Counted from the stretch's first letter, positions 53,801 through 62,271 are shown. The stretch: 64,000 bases of DNA from Porphyromonadaceae bacterium H1 (GCA_001653155.1 BDEJ01000041.1:1-64000), one strand, 5' to 3'. A program made the numbers and translations. The notes: generated from the letters alone by a model not told the origin.

Positions 53801-54620
53801 TTCGTTTACCGGATCCGGCATCGGAAGACACAAAATAATATCCGTATTGGGAGTAAGTATTCGTCAAATGGGTGAATTGTTTGCTATATGGATCATAACT
53901 CCATTGGGTAGGCCCTTGTGCATAAAACAAAATATAACTACCCGAATCCCAGATCGAAAGCTCCGGCAAATCATCCGGTTTAGGTTTTGTTATATCATAA
54001 GAAAGCTCGGCGCCTCCATAGCCAAAAATACGTACCCGTTGAGGATCAACTCCCATAGTACGCAGATCATCGTAAGTCAGTTTATAAACCCCACTGTAAG
54101 GCACACGGATTTTCACAAAATGTCCCTGCGCTAAAATCGAAGATTTTACATAATTCCGCTTGGATGCTTCTTTTTTCCGGATAATAATTTCTTTGTTCCT
54201 TTTCACTTGCAGACTGAAAGAAGCAAGTTTCAACAACTCTCCTCCGCGCGAGACAATAGGCAGGATGCGAATCTCAAGATAATGGTTATCTTCTTTTTCA
54301 GTCTTATAGGAGTTTACAAGCGCTTCGGAGGCAAAAGACCCTCCGGCAAGTATTTGTTTCTCCTCCGCCGTAAGGGGTACATAAGAAGTATGCTGAATCT
54401 CGACTTCATACGAAAGGCCTGTTTCGGCAGGCAGGGTCAGCTGGAAGCGAGGGAGGAAATCGGATTCGGGGTATTTTGCATCCTCGAAGGCAAGAACTTT
54501 ACGGGAATAACCAGCAGCAGTCCATGTTTCGCAGGGCTTCCAATGCAGTGAGTATGAAGACGAATCGGCAAAAACCCACACATTCACCAGACTACAAACT
54601 AAAAGTAAAAAGTATCTCAT
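50850..54620 (-). CDS. porU: T9SS sortase PorU, C25-family peptidase
   Basis: 1256 aa from the ATG at 54620; upstream ATGs at 54644 and 54632 add residues before a good signal peptide (MRYFLLLVCSLVNVWVFA). Gingipain-type catalytic residues are visible: His in LNYTGHASSNGWAS near 766 and Cys in CFAATCSFILFDD near 797. The C-terminus has a sorting domain of its own with NFPNPAKNHTVFKFVH and GMYLYRI. PorU removes the sorting domain of type IX cargo and links it to A-LPS. Length fits the family. Confidence 0.92.
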   Translation of the reverse strand: MRYFLLLVCSLVNVWVFADSSSYSLHWKPCETWTAAGYSRKVLAFEDAKYPESDFLPRFQLTLPAETGLSYEVEIQHTSYVPLTAEEKQILAGGSFASEALVNSYKTEKEDNHYLEIRILPIVSRGGELLKLASFSLQVKRNKEIIIRKKEASKRNYVKSSILAQGHFVKIRVPYSGVYKLTYDDLRTMGVDPQRVRIFGYGGAELSYDITKPKPDDLPELSIWDSGSYILFYAQGPTQWSYDPYSKQFTHLTNTYSQYGYYFVSSDAGSGKRIMQAPSVDPGAANVYDVNEFTDYQLHEKESLSLIASGRDFFGETFDATLAYDFSFSFPNIVQKANSVRLRLVAAASSSASSSFVLKLAGSSQQRDMHISVPSSEDRAVLKDESYFFTPESSESLIFNLAYKRPVLSSRGYLNFIEVNARRKLIMSGDEMPFRNVDFWGNSSYSRYHLSGASENIRIWDISDQQNISEIQPLREGDKLSFLSSNMEQKEYVAINPWADFPKPTVVGNVANQNLHALPQVDFLIITHPDFLDEARELAAAHRELDKMLVEVVTTEQVYNEFSSGTPDASAYRWIMKMFYDRAASLGTYPQNLLLFGKGSYDNRALLPASGRTNLILTVQSYDLTNGINSRVTDDFFAFMEDKDTGIRLQGKRMAFGVGRFSVITKQQARDVVAKNITYMKNRNKGAWKNQLCFVADDGDSYSHMYQSDSIARYLGQSKSFQVAKIYLDAYEQKRTASGERYPIAKDKLQNALRSGMLFLNYTGHASSNGWASEQILNSNDVLRLSNRNWPLCFAATCSFILFDDKHISTGEQMLLNPVGGAIGVISAARIVYGSDNFYLNDKFVRYLFRKEDGKYLTMGDMLRRAKNDLLSDNNKLSYVLIGNPALRLSYPTQYRIKTVQINDNTAPGGDLFSALSVNTIKGVVEDEAGNQVKDFNGKVSMSIFDKEQRVVTRNNDGDRINNNPDSLFVFMDRPNVLFSGHAEVKDGAFEISFMMPKDINYNRGTGRINYYAKDDTNDYEAQGYFEDFVVGGESSVLIEDKEGPVIEELYLNHPGFMSGDKVNETPYFVARVSDEHGINTVGSGIGHDMLLMINNDSEQAHILNSYYESEEGNYKKGRVAYKMPELPEGRHSLMYRVWDLLNNSSTVKVDFEVVKGLNPQIFSIMNFPNPAKNHTVFKFVHDRPETVLSTLVEVFDLSGRLQWSSAQATTESITWNLTTTDGRRLSKGMYLYRISVQTTDGRFTSKANKLIIQDE

Positions 54621-54694
54621 TGTACTATACATCGCAATAAACAATAAATAGAAACGAGAAGAATAAAGTCTTATTGTACCCTTCCCTTTTAAAA

Positions 54695-55306
54695 TTATTT
54701 TATCTTAAAATCGAACATTTTACGATCCCGGATATAACCTTCCAGGCGATTCCCTATGCTCACTTTTCCAACACCAGCCGGCGTTCCCGTAAACAAAAGG
54801 TCTCCGATCTTTAAGGTAAAAAAACAACTAACATAAGCGATAAGTTCATCAATGGAGAAAATCATCTCCGAAGAGTTTGCTTCTTGCACAATCTGTTTGT
54901 CAAGTTCCAGACGAAAAGGAATATTATTCACATCATTGAGCTCGCTAAGAGGCATAAATTCTCCGATAACGGCCGATCCGTCAAAAGCCTTGGAGAGCTC
55001 CCACGGTTTCCCTTCGGCCTTCAGTCGACGCTGTAAATCGCGAGCCGTGAAGTCGATTCCCAAACCAATCTCCGAATAATACCGATGAGCAAAACGAGTC
55101 GCTATATTTTTCCCCAAGCGATTTATTTTCACAACAAGCTCTACCTCATGATGCAATTCGGAAGTAAAATCGGGTAAATAAAAAGGCTTATTATTCTTGA
55201 GAATTGCCGAATCGGGCTTCATAAAAATTAAGGGTTCGCGAGGATCCTCCCAACCCATTTCTTTACTATGCTCCCTGTAGTTTTGTCCGACTGCTATTAT
55301 CTTCAT
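54695..55306 (-). CDS. Fumarylacetoacetate-hydrolase-family protein
   Basis: 203 aa from the ATG at 55306; a longer frame to 55459 overlaps rex and adds unrelated residues. The metal-binding HHEVELVVKINRLGKNI, GIDFTARDLQRRLKAEGKPWELSK and LLFTGTPAGVG phrases are typical of YcgM-like FAH proteins, which cleave acylpyruvates or decarboxylate oxaloacetate. Which reaction occurs here is not clear. It begins 29 bases after rex and ends 74 bases before porU. Confidence 0.88.
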   Translation of the reverse strand: MKIIAVGQNYREHSKEMGWEDPREPLIFMKPDSAILKNNKPFYLPDFTSELHHEVELVVKINRLGKNIATRFAHRYYSEIGLGIDFTARDLQRRLKAEGKPWELSKAFDGSAVIGEFMPLSELNDVNNIPFRLELDKQIVQEANSSEMIFSIDELIAYVSCFFTLKIGDLLFTGTPAGVGKVSIGNRLEGYIRDRKMFDFKIK

Positions 55307-55335
55307 CCAAGCATTTGTTAAAAGAGGAAAACAAT

Positions 55336-55974
55336 TTACTCGGGACTTTGGCTGACATCGTTCAAACGATTGAACATCACGGCCAAATGAGCATATATCG
55401 AGGTATTCTGAACAACAATGTTTCGGGGGACACGGATCCGGAAAGGCGTAAAGTTCCAAATAGCCTGAATGCCTCCGTTAACCAGTTTTTCGGAAACAGA
55501 CTGAGCCTTATCCACAGGCACAGTAAGAATGCCGATGTTGACACCCGTTTTCTGCTGTAGCTCGGTAAAGCTATCCAAATGATGTATGGGTATTCGGTTG
55601 ATGCTGGTGCCTACCAATTCGTGTTTCACATCAAAACCTGCGACAATCTCAAGTCCAAACTGCTGCAAACCATTATCATGCAACAAGGCTCCCCCGAGAC
55701 GTCCGACTCCGAACAAAAAGGCTTTATGCGAATTGGCAAAGCCCAAAAAAGCCTCGAGCGTTGCAACCAGCTCCTTCAAGTCATACCCGACTCGGGTTCG
55801 TCCGGCTATATCCACGTAAGACAGGTCTTTAGCGACAATGGATGAATCCACAGCGATGTTCTTAGCTATTTGGGTAGAAGACACATAAAGTTCCCCCTTG
55901 CGCAATTCCAACTGAGCATAAGCCAGATACCAAGGTAAACGTCTAAGCGTTGGCTCCGGGACTTTAAAATCCAT
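55336..55974 (-). CDS. rex: Redox-sensing repressor Rex
   Basis: 212 aa from the ATG at 55974. Winged-helix DNA-binding part (1-80) with VPEPTLRRLPWYLAYAQLE and SSTQIAKNIAVDSSIVAKD, then a Rossmann fold opening FGVGRLGGALL that binds NADH. It represses fermentation and anaerobic genes when NADH is low. A -7 box lies 52 bases upstream. It heads a group with the FAH gene, porU, porV and ispF. Confidence 0.92.
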   Translation of the reverse strand: MDFKVPEPTLRRLPWYLAYAQLELRKGELYVSSTQIAKNIAVDSSIVAKDLSYVDIAGRTRVGYDLKELVATLEAFLGFANSHKAFLFGVGRLGGALLHDNGLQQFGLEIVAGFDVKHELVGTSINRIPIHHLDSFTELQQKTGVNIGILTVPVDKAQSVSEKLVNGGIQAIWNFTPFRIRVPRNIVVQNTSIYAHLAVMFNRLNDVSQSPE

Positions 55975-56025
55975 TTTTTGTCGATTATTTTCCACAAGCA
56001 AAACTTTCCGAAGAATAGGCCGATG

Positions 56026-56056
56026 CAAAAATAAGTGTTTTTTTTGGCCTTTCCAA
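56026..56056 (-). promoter_or_regulatory. Promoter of the rex group
   Basis: On the minus strand, TTG (56056-56054) and TATTTTTG (56033-56026) are spaced by 20 bases, matching the Bacteroidetes pattern. Confidence 0.5.
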
Positions 56057-56133
56057 TAGCTCAGAAGTTACTTGCAAGGAGGCAAACACCCGACAGCAAA
56101 AAGCCTGAAAGCTCCGGGATATGGAAAGTCACG

Positions 56134-57903
56134 CTATTTTCCTTTTCTTCGAGCGGAACTACTTGGAGCATTTCTTTCTCTGTTGCGCCAAGGTTTCTCG
56201 GATTTTGTGGCCGAAGATTTCCGGCCGCTCCCTCCACGCTTACGACCGGGTTCGCCTTTCCGTTGTGCAGCACGTTCTGTTTTTCGATTACTTGCAGCCG
56301 AATAGGATTTACTGCCCTTGGCTTCGGCAAGCTCTATGCCATCCTGATGTAGAAAAGCCTCCATCAGACGCTCGACCTGATCGGCATAGACATCAAAAAA
56401 TGTAAATTTCTTGGCAATCTCTATCGAAGCAATGCTGATGGATTTATCTCCGGTCACATCATTGATAATACCCAAGATGCGTTTAGGGGTCATGGCTTGT
56501 TTCTCTCCCAGATTTATTTTAAGACGAATACGCCGTCCGCTTCTCGCATCGCCTTTCTGCGAGCCACGGGCAGGGGCTTCGGAAACATTCAAGTCCTCCG
56601 CATCTTTGTAATAATTCAAAAACCGGTTGAATTCAAGAGAAACAAAACGCGTCAGCAAATCCTCTTTGGTCAAATACTCCAACTGCTTTACAATCTGCTT
56701 CATGTAAGGTGCTATTTGTTCCTCGTCCACTTCAACCTTTTGCATGCGGTCAATCAAATGAAAGAGCTGTTTTTTACACACCTCCAAGCCATTAGGGATA
56801 GCCTGCCGTTCGAAGGTTTTGCGAAGCATTTTCTCGATATCCCTTATCTTGAATTTTTCCTTCGTGTGTATGATGGACATCGAGACCCCCTTCTTATTAG
56901 CTCGTCCGGTACGCCCGCTCCGGTGGGTGTAAACCTCCACATCGTCCGGCAAATTGTAATTGATTACATGCGTAAGGTTATTAACGTCCAAGCCGCGGGC
57001 AGCAACATCCGTGGCAACAAGCAGCTGGAGGTTTCGGACGCGGAACTTAGCCATCACGGTATCTCGCTGCGCTTGAGACAAATCTCCATGCAAAGCATCT
57101 GCGTTGTAGCCATCCTGCATCAGTTTTTCAGCCACTTCTTTGGTTTCCTGACGCGTTCGACAAAAAACAATTCCGTAAATATCGGGATTCATATCCACAA
57201 TACGCTTAAGCACCAAATAACGATGCCGCGCCTGAGCGATGTAATAAATATGTGCGACATTATCCGAAGCCGAGTTTCGGGCTCCTATCGTTATTTCCTC
57301 GAAGTCTTTCATGTAGCGCCGGGCGATATTCGCAATCTCCTTCGGCATCGTGGCTGAGAACAAGAGAGTGCGCCGGGTATCGGGTGTTTGTTCGAGAATA
57401 GTCTCAATATCCTCCTTAAATCCCATATTAAGCATCTCATCCGCCTCATCGAGAATCAGGAAATCAAGAGCATCCAACTTTACCTTTCCGCGCTCGATAA
57501 GGTCAATCAGGCGACCGGGTGTAGCAACGAGAATCTGAGGAGAGGTATCCAGTTGACGCAGTTGTATGCGGATATCTTCCCCTCCATAGAGAGGAACGAT
57601 GGCAAGTCCGGACATATTTTTCGAATAATTCTTCAAATCCTTCGATATTTGCAAGCACAACTCTCGTGTAGGAGCCAGGACCAAGGCTTGTACACGGCGA
57701 ATTTGAGGGTCTATAAGATGAAGCACCGGAAGGCCGAAAGCAGCGGTTTTTCCGGTTCCGGTTTGCGCCAAAGAAACCAAATCGGAATTGCTTGTCAGCA
57801 CGAAAGGTATGGTTTTTTCTTGAACGGGCGTCGGATATTCGAAGCCCAATTCTTCTACTGCCGAAAGGAGTTCCGGCTTTAAATTCAGTTCTTTAAATGT
57901 CAT
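56134..57903 (-). CDS. DEAD-box RNA helicase (DeaD/CsdA-like) with DbpA-type RNA-binding domain
   Basis: 589 aa from the ATG at 57903. Motifs in order: Q motif (PTPVQEKTIP), Walker A AQTGTGKTA near 50, DEAD in LILDEADEML near 150, SAT, and the helicase C motifs HRSGRTGRA. A DbpA-like RNA-binding domain follows (about 455-530). The last 50 residues are a basic, Arg/Lys/Ser-rich tail. It probably helps ribosome assembly or mRNA turnover. Confidence 0.92.
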   Translation of the reverse strand: MTFKELNLKPELLSAVEELGFEYPTPVQEKTIPFVLTSNSDLVSLAQTGTGKTAAFGLPVLHLIDPQIRRVQALVLAPTRELCLQISKDLKNYSKNMSGLAIVPLYGGEDIRIQLRQLDTSPQILVATPGRLIDLIERGKVKLDALDFLILDEADEMLNMGFKEDIETILEQTPDTRRTLLFSATMPKEIANIARRYMKDFEEITIGARNSASDNVAHIYYIAQARHRYLVLKRIVDMNPDIYGIVFCRTRQETKEVAEKLMQDGYNADALHGDLSQAQRDTVMAKFRVRNLQLLVATDVAARGLDVNNLTHVINYNLPDDVEVYTHRSGRTGRANKKGVSMSIIHTKEKFKIRDIEKMLRKTFERQAIPNGLEVCKKQLFHLIDRMQKVEVDEEQIAPYMKQIVKQLEYLTKEDLLTRFVSLEFNRFLNYYKDAEDLNVSEAPARGSQKGDARSGRRIRLKINLGEKQAMTPKRILGIINDVTGDKSISIASIEIAKKFTFFDVYADQVERLMEAFLHQDGIELAEAKGSKSYSAASNRKTERAAQRKGEPGRKRGGSGRKSSATKSEKPWRNRERNAPSSSARRKGK

Positions 57904-58093
57904 TTGATGTAATGTTACACACATCCGCGTGTGCCATCCGGAAAGTAGCTCTTACGGCATGCAGGGGAATGCGATTCTTTTTTCCGGAGGGATCGATGTC
58001 ATAATTAACAGCAGCGGCTAACTGCTTCTTACGCATGTATGTTAATGGATTGATAATTGATGATGCTTGCCCTGCAATAAAAAAAATTTTCCG

Positions 58094-58101
58094 CAAAGAT
58101 A
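58094..58101 (-). promoter_or_regulatory. -7 promoter element of the DEAD-box helicase gene
   Basis: TATCTTTG on the minus strand, 190 bases before the ATG, giving a long leader. Such leaders are common for cold-shock helicases, but I cannot show that here. Confidence 0.4.
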
Positions 58102-58194
58102 GGCATTTTATTTCATTTCCGTGTGACAAGCGGAAAGCAACGGGAAGTCCGAAGCAAAATAATCATTTCATCAGCAAACAAATATCTTGCAGAT

Positions 58195-58228
58195 TTTGTT
58201 GATTATATAGAAAAAATATGTACTTTTG
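58195..58228 (+). promoter_or_regulatory. Promoter of the ECF sigma gene
   Basis: TTTG at 58195-58198 and TACTTTTG at 58221-58228, with a 22-base spacer, one longer than ideal. It supports the ATG at 58285 as start and excludes longer frames. Confidence 0.55.
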
Positions 58229-58284
58229 TCTCCCCCACCCCTGAGCATAGGGATTTTTTCACACCAAACGGAACCACAATTTTT

Positions 58285-58890
58285 ATGGACACAGGGCAGG
58301 TATTGGAGGAAATCAAAAAAGGAAACTCGGAAGCCTTTAAACTTCTGTTTAAAGCTTACTATCCGCGCTTGCTGGGTTACGCCTTACGTTTTATCCAAAA
58401 CGAAGAAGAAGCCAAAGACCTTGTCCAAGAATGCTTTGCTGTTTTTTGGGAAAAACGCGAACATTTAAATTCCGTATCCCTGGCATCCCTATTGTTTACC
58501 ATCGTGCGCAACAGCTGCCTCAATTACCTGAAACACAATGCCATTGTAAAAAAGCATCGGATCGATTACCTGGTAAATGTTAAGGGTGAGGAACGGCTCT
58601 ATTACTCTGATTTTTTGTTGGACGCCGACAAGAAAATTCTCTTCGACGAGCTGCAAGAGCAAATTAACAGCGTGATCGACAGTCTGCCTCAACGATGCCG
58701 GGAAGTGTTTATCCTCAGCCGCTTCGAAGGGCTCAAAAATCGGGAGATAGCCGAACAGTTGAGCATCTCCACCACCGCAGTTGAAAAGCATATCGCCAAG
58801 GCCGTGAGCAGCTTTTCAAAGCACTTCAAGACAAAGTATCCTACCGAGATATACTTGCTGGTATTGAGCTGGCTGCTCCTCCAAAATTAG
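58285..58890 (+). CDS. ECF-type RNA polymerase sigma factor
   Basis: 201 aa from the ATG at 58285; the 162-base upstream extension lies across the promoter. Region 2 (about 15-80, LLFKAYYPRLLGYALRF, DLVQECFAVFWEKR) and region 4 (LPQRCREVFILSRFEGLKNREIAEQLSISTTAVEKHI) are complete; region 3 is missing as in ECFs. Bacteroidetes ECFs often pair with a FecR-like anti-sigma, but none follows; the next gene is on the other strand. It may answer to a distant partner or be controlled only by transcription. Confidence 0.9.
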   Translation: MDTGQVLEEIKKGNSEAFKLLFKAYYPRLLGYALRFIQNEEEAKDLVQECFAVFWEKREHLNSVSLASLLFTIVRNSCLNYLKHNAIVKKHRIDYLVNVKGEERLYYSDFLLDADKKILFDELQEQINSVIDSLPQRCREVFILSRFEGLKNREIAEQLSISTTAVEKHIAKAVSSFSKHFKTKYPTEIYLLVLSWLLLQN

Positions 58891-58924
58891 TAAGAAACAG
58901 CTCTTCTCCAACCCTAAGGCTCAT

Positions 58925-59596
58925 TTAATTTTGCCTCCGGCGAGCTCTTAGCCAAGCGAACCCGTAATAAGTGAGCGATGCAAACAGGATAAAAATAGAA
59001 AGATAATCGGCCACAAAGCGCAAAAAAGAATCGTTGGCCCGCCCGGGATCGAAAGTATAATACATCGTTATTTTGTAAAGAATGCCGCGATCCACAAATG
59101 CCCAAACTCCATACGCAAGTACCGGAAACAGTAAAGCGTATATCAGGGTAAGTTGCCGGAGGCTTCGCGGACGTTTCTTTGACTTCCGGCTGAGGTTTTG
59201 TTTGAAACGCGACCATTGTATGCCGCCATGTAAAGCAACCAATAGGAACAAACAGTTAGAAGCCCAAATATGGATGCGCGCCAGCTCCATCCCTTCCGAA
59301 AAAGAAATAAAAGGAAACAGCTCTGCAGAAATCGGGACAGCAGCAATAAAAACGACCAAGAAAGATAGCAGTAAAAGCAGGTTGATGGATGTGCTCACAA
59401 TACGCAGAAAACTGTAATGCCCTCTAAAGATTCTTCTCAACCAAGCTCCGTTAAGCAGCAAATGACTTAAAAAAAGCAGACTCAAGAGCATCCCGCTCCA
59501 TTCATGTATGGCGTTTCCGGTAAAGTTGTAGGCCATCACCAGAAACAGTACCAAAAACATACTTACATCTACCAAAAGCCGTAGAATCCGCTTCAT
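58925..59596 (-). CDS. DUF4405-type membrane protein, probable di-heme cytochrome b-like
   Basis: 223 aa, about six membrane helices. His residues in helices near 31 (IHEWSG), 45 (LSHLLLN), 108 (RIHIWASN) and 122 (ALHGGIQW) are placed to bind two hemes, as in DUF4405 and cytochrome b-like domains. The neighbouring gene encodes an exported flavodoxin, so this protein could feed electrons from the quinone pool to it. That link is inference. Confidence 0.72.
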   Translation of the reverse strand: MKRILRLLVDVSMFLVLFLVMAYNFTGNAIHEWSGMLLSLLFLSHLLLNGAWLRRIFRGHYSFLRIVSTSINLLLLLSFLVVFIAAVPISAELFPFISFSEGMELARIHIWASNCLFLLVALHGGIQWSRFKQNLSRKSKKRPRSLRQLTLIYALLFPVLAYGVWAFVDRGILYKITMYYTFDPGRANDSFLRFVADYLSIFILFASLTYYGFAWLRARRRQN

Positions 59597-59626
59597 ACTT
59601 ACTCTTTCCCTTCGAAAAGACAGCCG

Positions 59627-60193
59627 TTATTTAAGCTTTCCAATTTTCCGGAGCCAGTTCTCAACATCTGCACCCGCATCGTTCACACTGCGACCGCGTA
59701 TGGCAATACCCGGAAGAAGCTCTGCCTTAGGAGCCAATTTCTTTATATCGGCCTCACTTTGGCCCATGCGGCTGCCCTCGTGGGTGATGAAAGGAATAAT
59801 GGTTTTTCCTGAAAAATCATAAGTACTCAGGAACCTCATTACTGCAGGAGCGATGGTTCCCCACCAGTTAGGCGATCCGAGATAAATAACGTTGTAATTT
59901 TCAAAATTCTTTACTTGAGTTTTGAGATCGGGCCATGCTCCGGTGTCAAATTCTTTTTTCGCTTGAGCCGTTACCGCACGGTATTCCGAGGGATAGCTCT
60001 GCACCGTCTCGATACGAAAAATATCGCCTCCCACATTCTTTTGTATGTGTTCCGCTGCAATCCGGGTATTACCGTTACGGAGGGAGTAGTATGCAATGAG
60101 AATCTTCTCTTCGGACTTGGGTGTTTGAGAAAAAGCAGAGGATGCGGAAAGAAACGCAAGCACAAAAGCAGTACAAAAAATCTTTTTTTTCAT
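59627..60193 (-). CDS. Exported flavodoxin
   Basis: 188 aa. A clear signal peptide (MKKKIFCTAFVLAFLSASSAFS) precedes a flavodoxin fold: ILIAYYSLRNGNTRIAAEHI holds the FMN phosphate loop, followed by YLGSPNWWGTIAP. Flavodoxins are usually cytoplasmic, so export is unusual. It lies 30 bases before the DUF4405 membrane protein gene and the two probably form a redox pair at the inner membrane. Confidence 0.85.
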   Translation of the reverse strand: MKKKIFCTAFVLAFLSASSAFSQTPKSEEKILIAYYSLRNGNTRIAAEHIQKNVGGDIFRIETVQSYPSEYRAVTAQAKKEFDTGAWPDLKTQVKNFENYNVIYLGSPNWWGTIAPAVMRFLSTYDFSGKTIIPFITHEGSRMGQSEADIKKLAPKAELLPGIAIRGRSVNDAGADVENWLRKIGKLK

Positions 60194-60339
60194 CGTAATG
60201 TATTTTATATTAGAATATTTTCATTGCATTCCCGGAATAACAAACTTCCTTAAAGGAAGCAAGAAAGGGAGGAACACATATCTTTCTTTTTGAACAAATA
60301 AAAATCGGAAAAGTTTGTTTTATCCCTCAAAATGCCTAT

Positions 60340-60630
60340 TCATCGAAATACGATTTCATGGATTACCGTAGCTCCCACCTCTTTGTTGAGGGCTTCCTTT
60401 ATCTTCTCACGACTAAAAAACAAATTCTGCCTCAAGGCTGAGGATGTTATTTGCACATAGAGGGTGCGATTCCGGATACTCAGATCAGCGGTATACGGCA
60501 AGACGTTAGCTCCCAACACATGGGGCCACGCCGCAATAAGGCGCCGTTCGAGCAAGGCTTTGTCGAGGTGATGCTGACTGAGTACACGTCGCAACACATC
60601 TCCAAGGCGTTCGGTATTTTTTCTTCGCAT
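60340..60630 (-). CDS. DciA-like DUF721 family protein
   Basis: 96 aa from the ATG at 60630; the frame open to 60645 begins with TTG. Phrases WPHVLGANVLPYTADLSI and TLYVQITSSALRQNLFF are typical of DUF721. DciA members load the replicative helicase; whether this short one does is unproved. It starts 15 bases after the GH73 gene. Confidence 0.8.
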   Translation of the reverse strand: MRRKNTERLGDVLRRVLSQHHLDKALLERRLIAAWPHVLGANVLPYTADLSIRNRTLYVQITSSALRQNLFFSREKIKEALNKEVGATVIHEIVFR

Positions 60631-60645
60631 AAAGCAACAAGGCAA

Positions 60646-61602
60646 TCAGCGGAGTTTCAGAATTTGATTCATTTGCGGTCCGCTGCTGTAGGCCATGCCG
60701 TTACGGTCGTAAAGCACTTTGAGACGGATACCGTAGTACTGAGCAATATCGTACATACTCTCTCCGGCATGCACTTGGTGCTGCGGATATTTTTTATTAG
60801 CTCTTTTCTTTTTGGGACGGATGTAGACCCAGTCACCCGGTTGCAATTCCTGATCCTGCGCAGCGTCGTTATAACTGCGTATCCGCTTTTCGGAGATATT
60901 GAACTCGTCGGCTATGCTTCCGTAAGTATCGCCCTGTACGGCCACAACACAGCGTACGCCGTTGTTGTAGTAAACGTTGTGACGAGCAACCGCATCGACA
61001 TAGCCCATCACAAACTCCTCGTAGGTGGGAGCCGTAACCGCAGGTTTTGCTTGCGGACTTTCGAAGTCCCTCTGCCTTTTCTCGCCGGTTACTTTATCGA
61101 GGTCGTATTGATGCAAACCATAGGTTTCGATAATGGATATCAACTTATAAGCATAAGCCGGATCGGTAGCATAACCGGCCTTCTTGAGACCATGCGCCCA
61201 TCCTTGATAATCGGTGGGGGAAAGCCGGAAAAGCGAGGCATAACGTTTTCGACCGGTGATGAAGAGGGAATGGTCTTCGTAAGAATCGAGCGGATGTTTA
61301 TACTTACGGAAACACTCGTTGCGGCGATCGTCGTCTCGATATTCGGTCTCTCCGCTCCAATTATGACACTTTATTCCGAAGTGGTTGTTGGCGTTAATGG
61401 CCAGATAACTGGTTCCGGCACTCGATTCGAGCAAGCCTTGAGCCAAGATGATACTGGAAGGGATACCGTAACTGCTTTGCTGGCGTTGAGCGATGGAATG
61501 GTAGCGGCGAATGTAGTCTTCGTAAACTTTGTTACGCTTCTGACTGTGGAGACTGCCAAAACTGAGAAGTAAAAGGAGGGCCAGAACTATTTTAGGATAC
61601 AT
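60646..61602 (-). CDS. GH73 glucosaminidase with two LysM domains
   Basis: 318 aa. Signal peptide to about residue 20 (LHSQ). The GH73 domain (30-180) has the catalytic Glu in AQGLLESSAGTS and then NHFGIKC. Two LysM repeats follow (about 220-265, VVAVQGDTYGSIADEFN, and 275-318, HQVHAGESMYDIAQYYG). It cuts glycan strands of peptidoglycan. It overlaps nothing and shares its transcript with the DUF721 gene. Confidence 0.93.
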   Translation of the reverse strand: MYPKIVLALLLLLSFGSLHSQKRNKVYEDYIRRYHSIAQRQQSSYGIPSSIILAQGLLESSAGTSYLAINANNHFGIKCHNWSGETEYRDDDRRNECFRKYKHPLDSYEDHSLFITGRKRYASLFRLSPTDYQGWAHGLKKAGYATDPAYAYKLISIIETYGLHQYDLDKVTGEKRQRDFESPQAKPAVTAPTYEEFVMGYVDAVARHNVYYNNGVRCVVAVQGDTYGSIADEFNISEKRIRSYNDAAQDQELQPGDWVYIRPKKKRANKKYPQHQVHAGESMYDIAQYYGIRLKVLYDRNGMAYSSGPQMNQILKLR

Positions 61603-61651
61603 TATGCCGATTTTTTCTATGTTTGCTTTTATGTTCGACTTATTTTTTGCA

Positions 61652-61659
61652 CAAAAATA
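61652..61659 (-). promoter_or_regulatory. -7 promoter element of the GH73 gene
   Basis: TATTTTTG on the minus strand, 50 bases before the ATG. Confidence 0.4.
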
Positions 61660-61701
61660 AAGGTTTAAACCGACTTTAAAGGCTACAATTAATATTTTTT
61701 T

Positions 61702-61709
61702 TATCTTTG
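61702..61709 (+). promoter_or_regulatory. -7 promoter element of cdd
   Basis: TATCTTTG, 83 bases before the ATG. No clear -33. Confidence 0.4.
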
Positions 61710-61791
61710 TCGGGACATTTTTCGCATAATTCCTGATTTCCGCCGTTATTTACAGCGAAAAAGTCTTGACAGAAAAACATTTTGTAAGCTT

Positions 61792-62271
61792 ATGGAGGAA
61801 AAGATACTAAGCACCCGAATACAAGTTTGTACGCCCGAGGAGTTGGATGCCCGCTATCGCAACCTGCTCGACCAGGCCAAAGAAGCCGCGGCCTCAGCCT
61901 ATGCTCCCTACTCCGGATTTCACGTGGGAACAGCCGTTCTTTTAGAGAATGGTGAGGTATTTTCGGGTAGCAACCAGGAGAACTCGGCCTATCCTTCGGG
62001 GCTTTGTGCCGAGCGCGTAGCCTTGTTTTTTGCCAATGCACAGCGTCCTCAACTGGCTCCGGAAGCCATTGCAATAGCCGCCTCGGCCCAAGGACGCTTC
62101 TTGGAAAATCCGATCACTCCCTGCGGAGCCTGCCGGCAAGCTTTACTCGAAAGCGAGATGCGTTTCAGAAAAAATATAAAGGTACTCCTCTACGGAAGCG
62201 ATCGAGTATATGTAATAGAATGCATTAAGGACTTACTCCCTCTTTGCTTCGGAAAAGATAGCTTGGTGTAA
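61792..62271 (+). CDS. cdd: Cytidine deaminase
   Basis: 159 aa. The zinc site is complete: CAERVAL with the first Cys and the catalytic Glu, then PCGACRQ with the other two Cys. APYSGFHVGTAVL is the substrate loop. It converts cytidine and deoxycytidine to the uracil forms in pyrimidine salvage. Normal length, single-domain, tetrameric type. Confidence 0.95.
   Translation: MEEKILSTRIQVCTPEELDARYRNLLDQAKEAAASAYAPYSGFHVGTAVLLENGEVFSGSNQENSAYPSGLCAERVALFFANAQRPQLAPEAIAIAASAQGRFLENPITPCGACRQALLESEMRFRKNIKVLLYGSDRVYVIECIKDLLPLCFGKDSLV

Noticed and set aside
60451-61572. 373-codon frame opposite the GH73 gene
   Set aside because: It is antisense to a gene with complete catalytic and LysM motifs.
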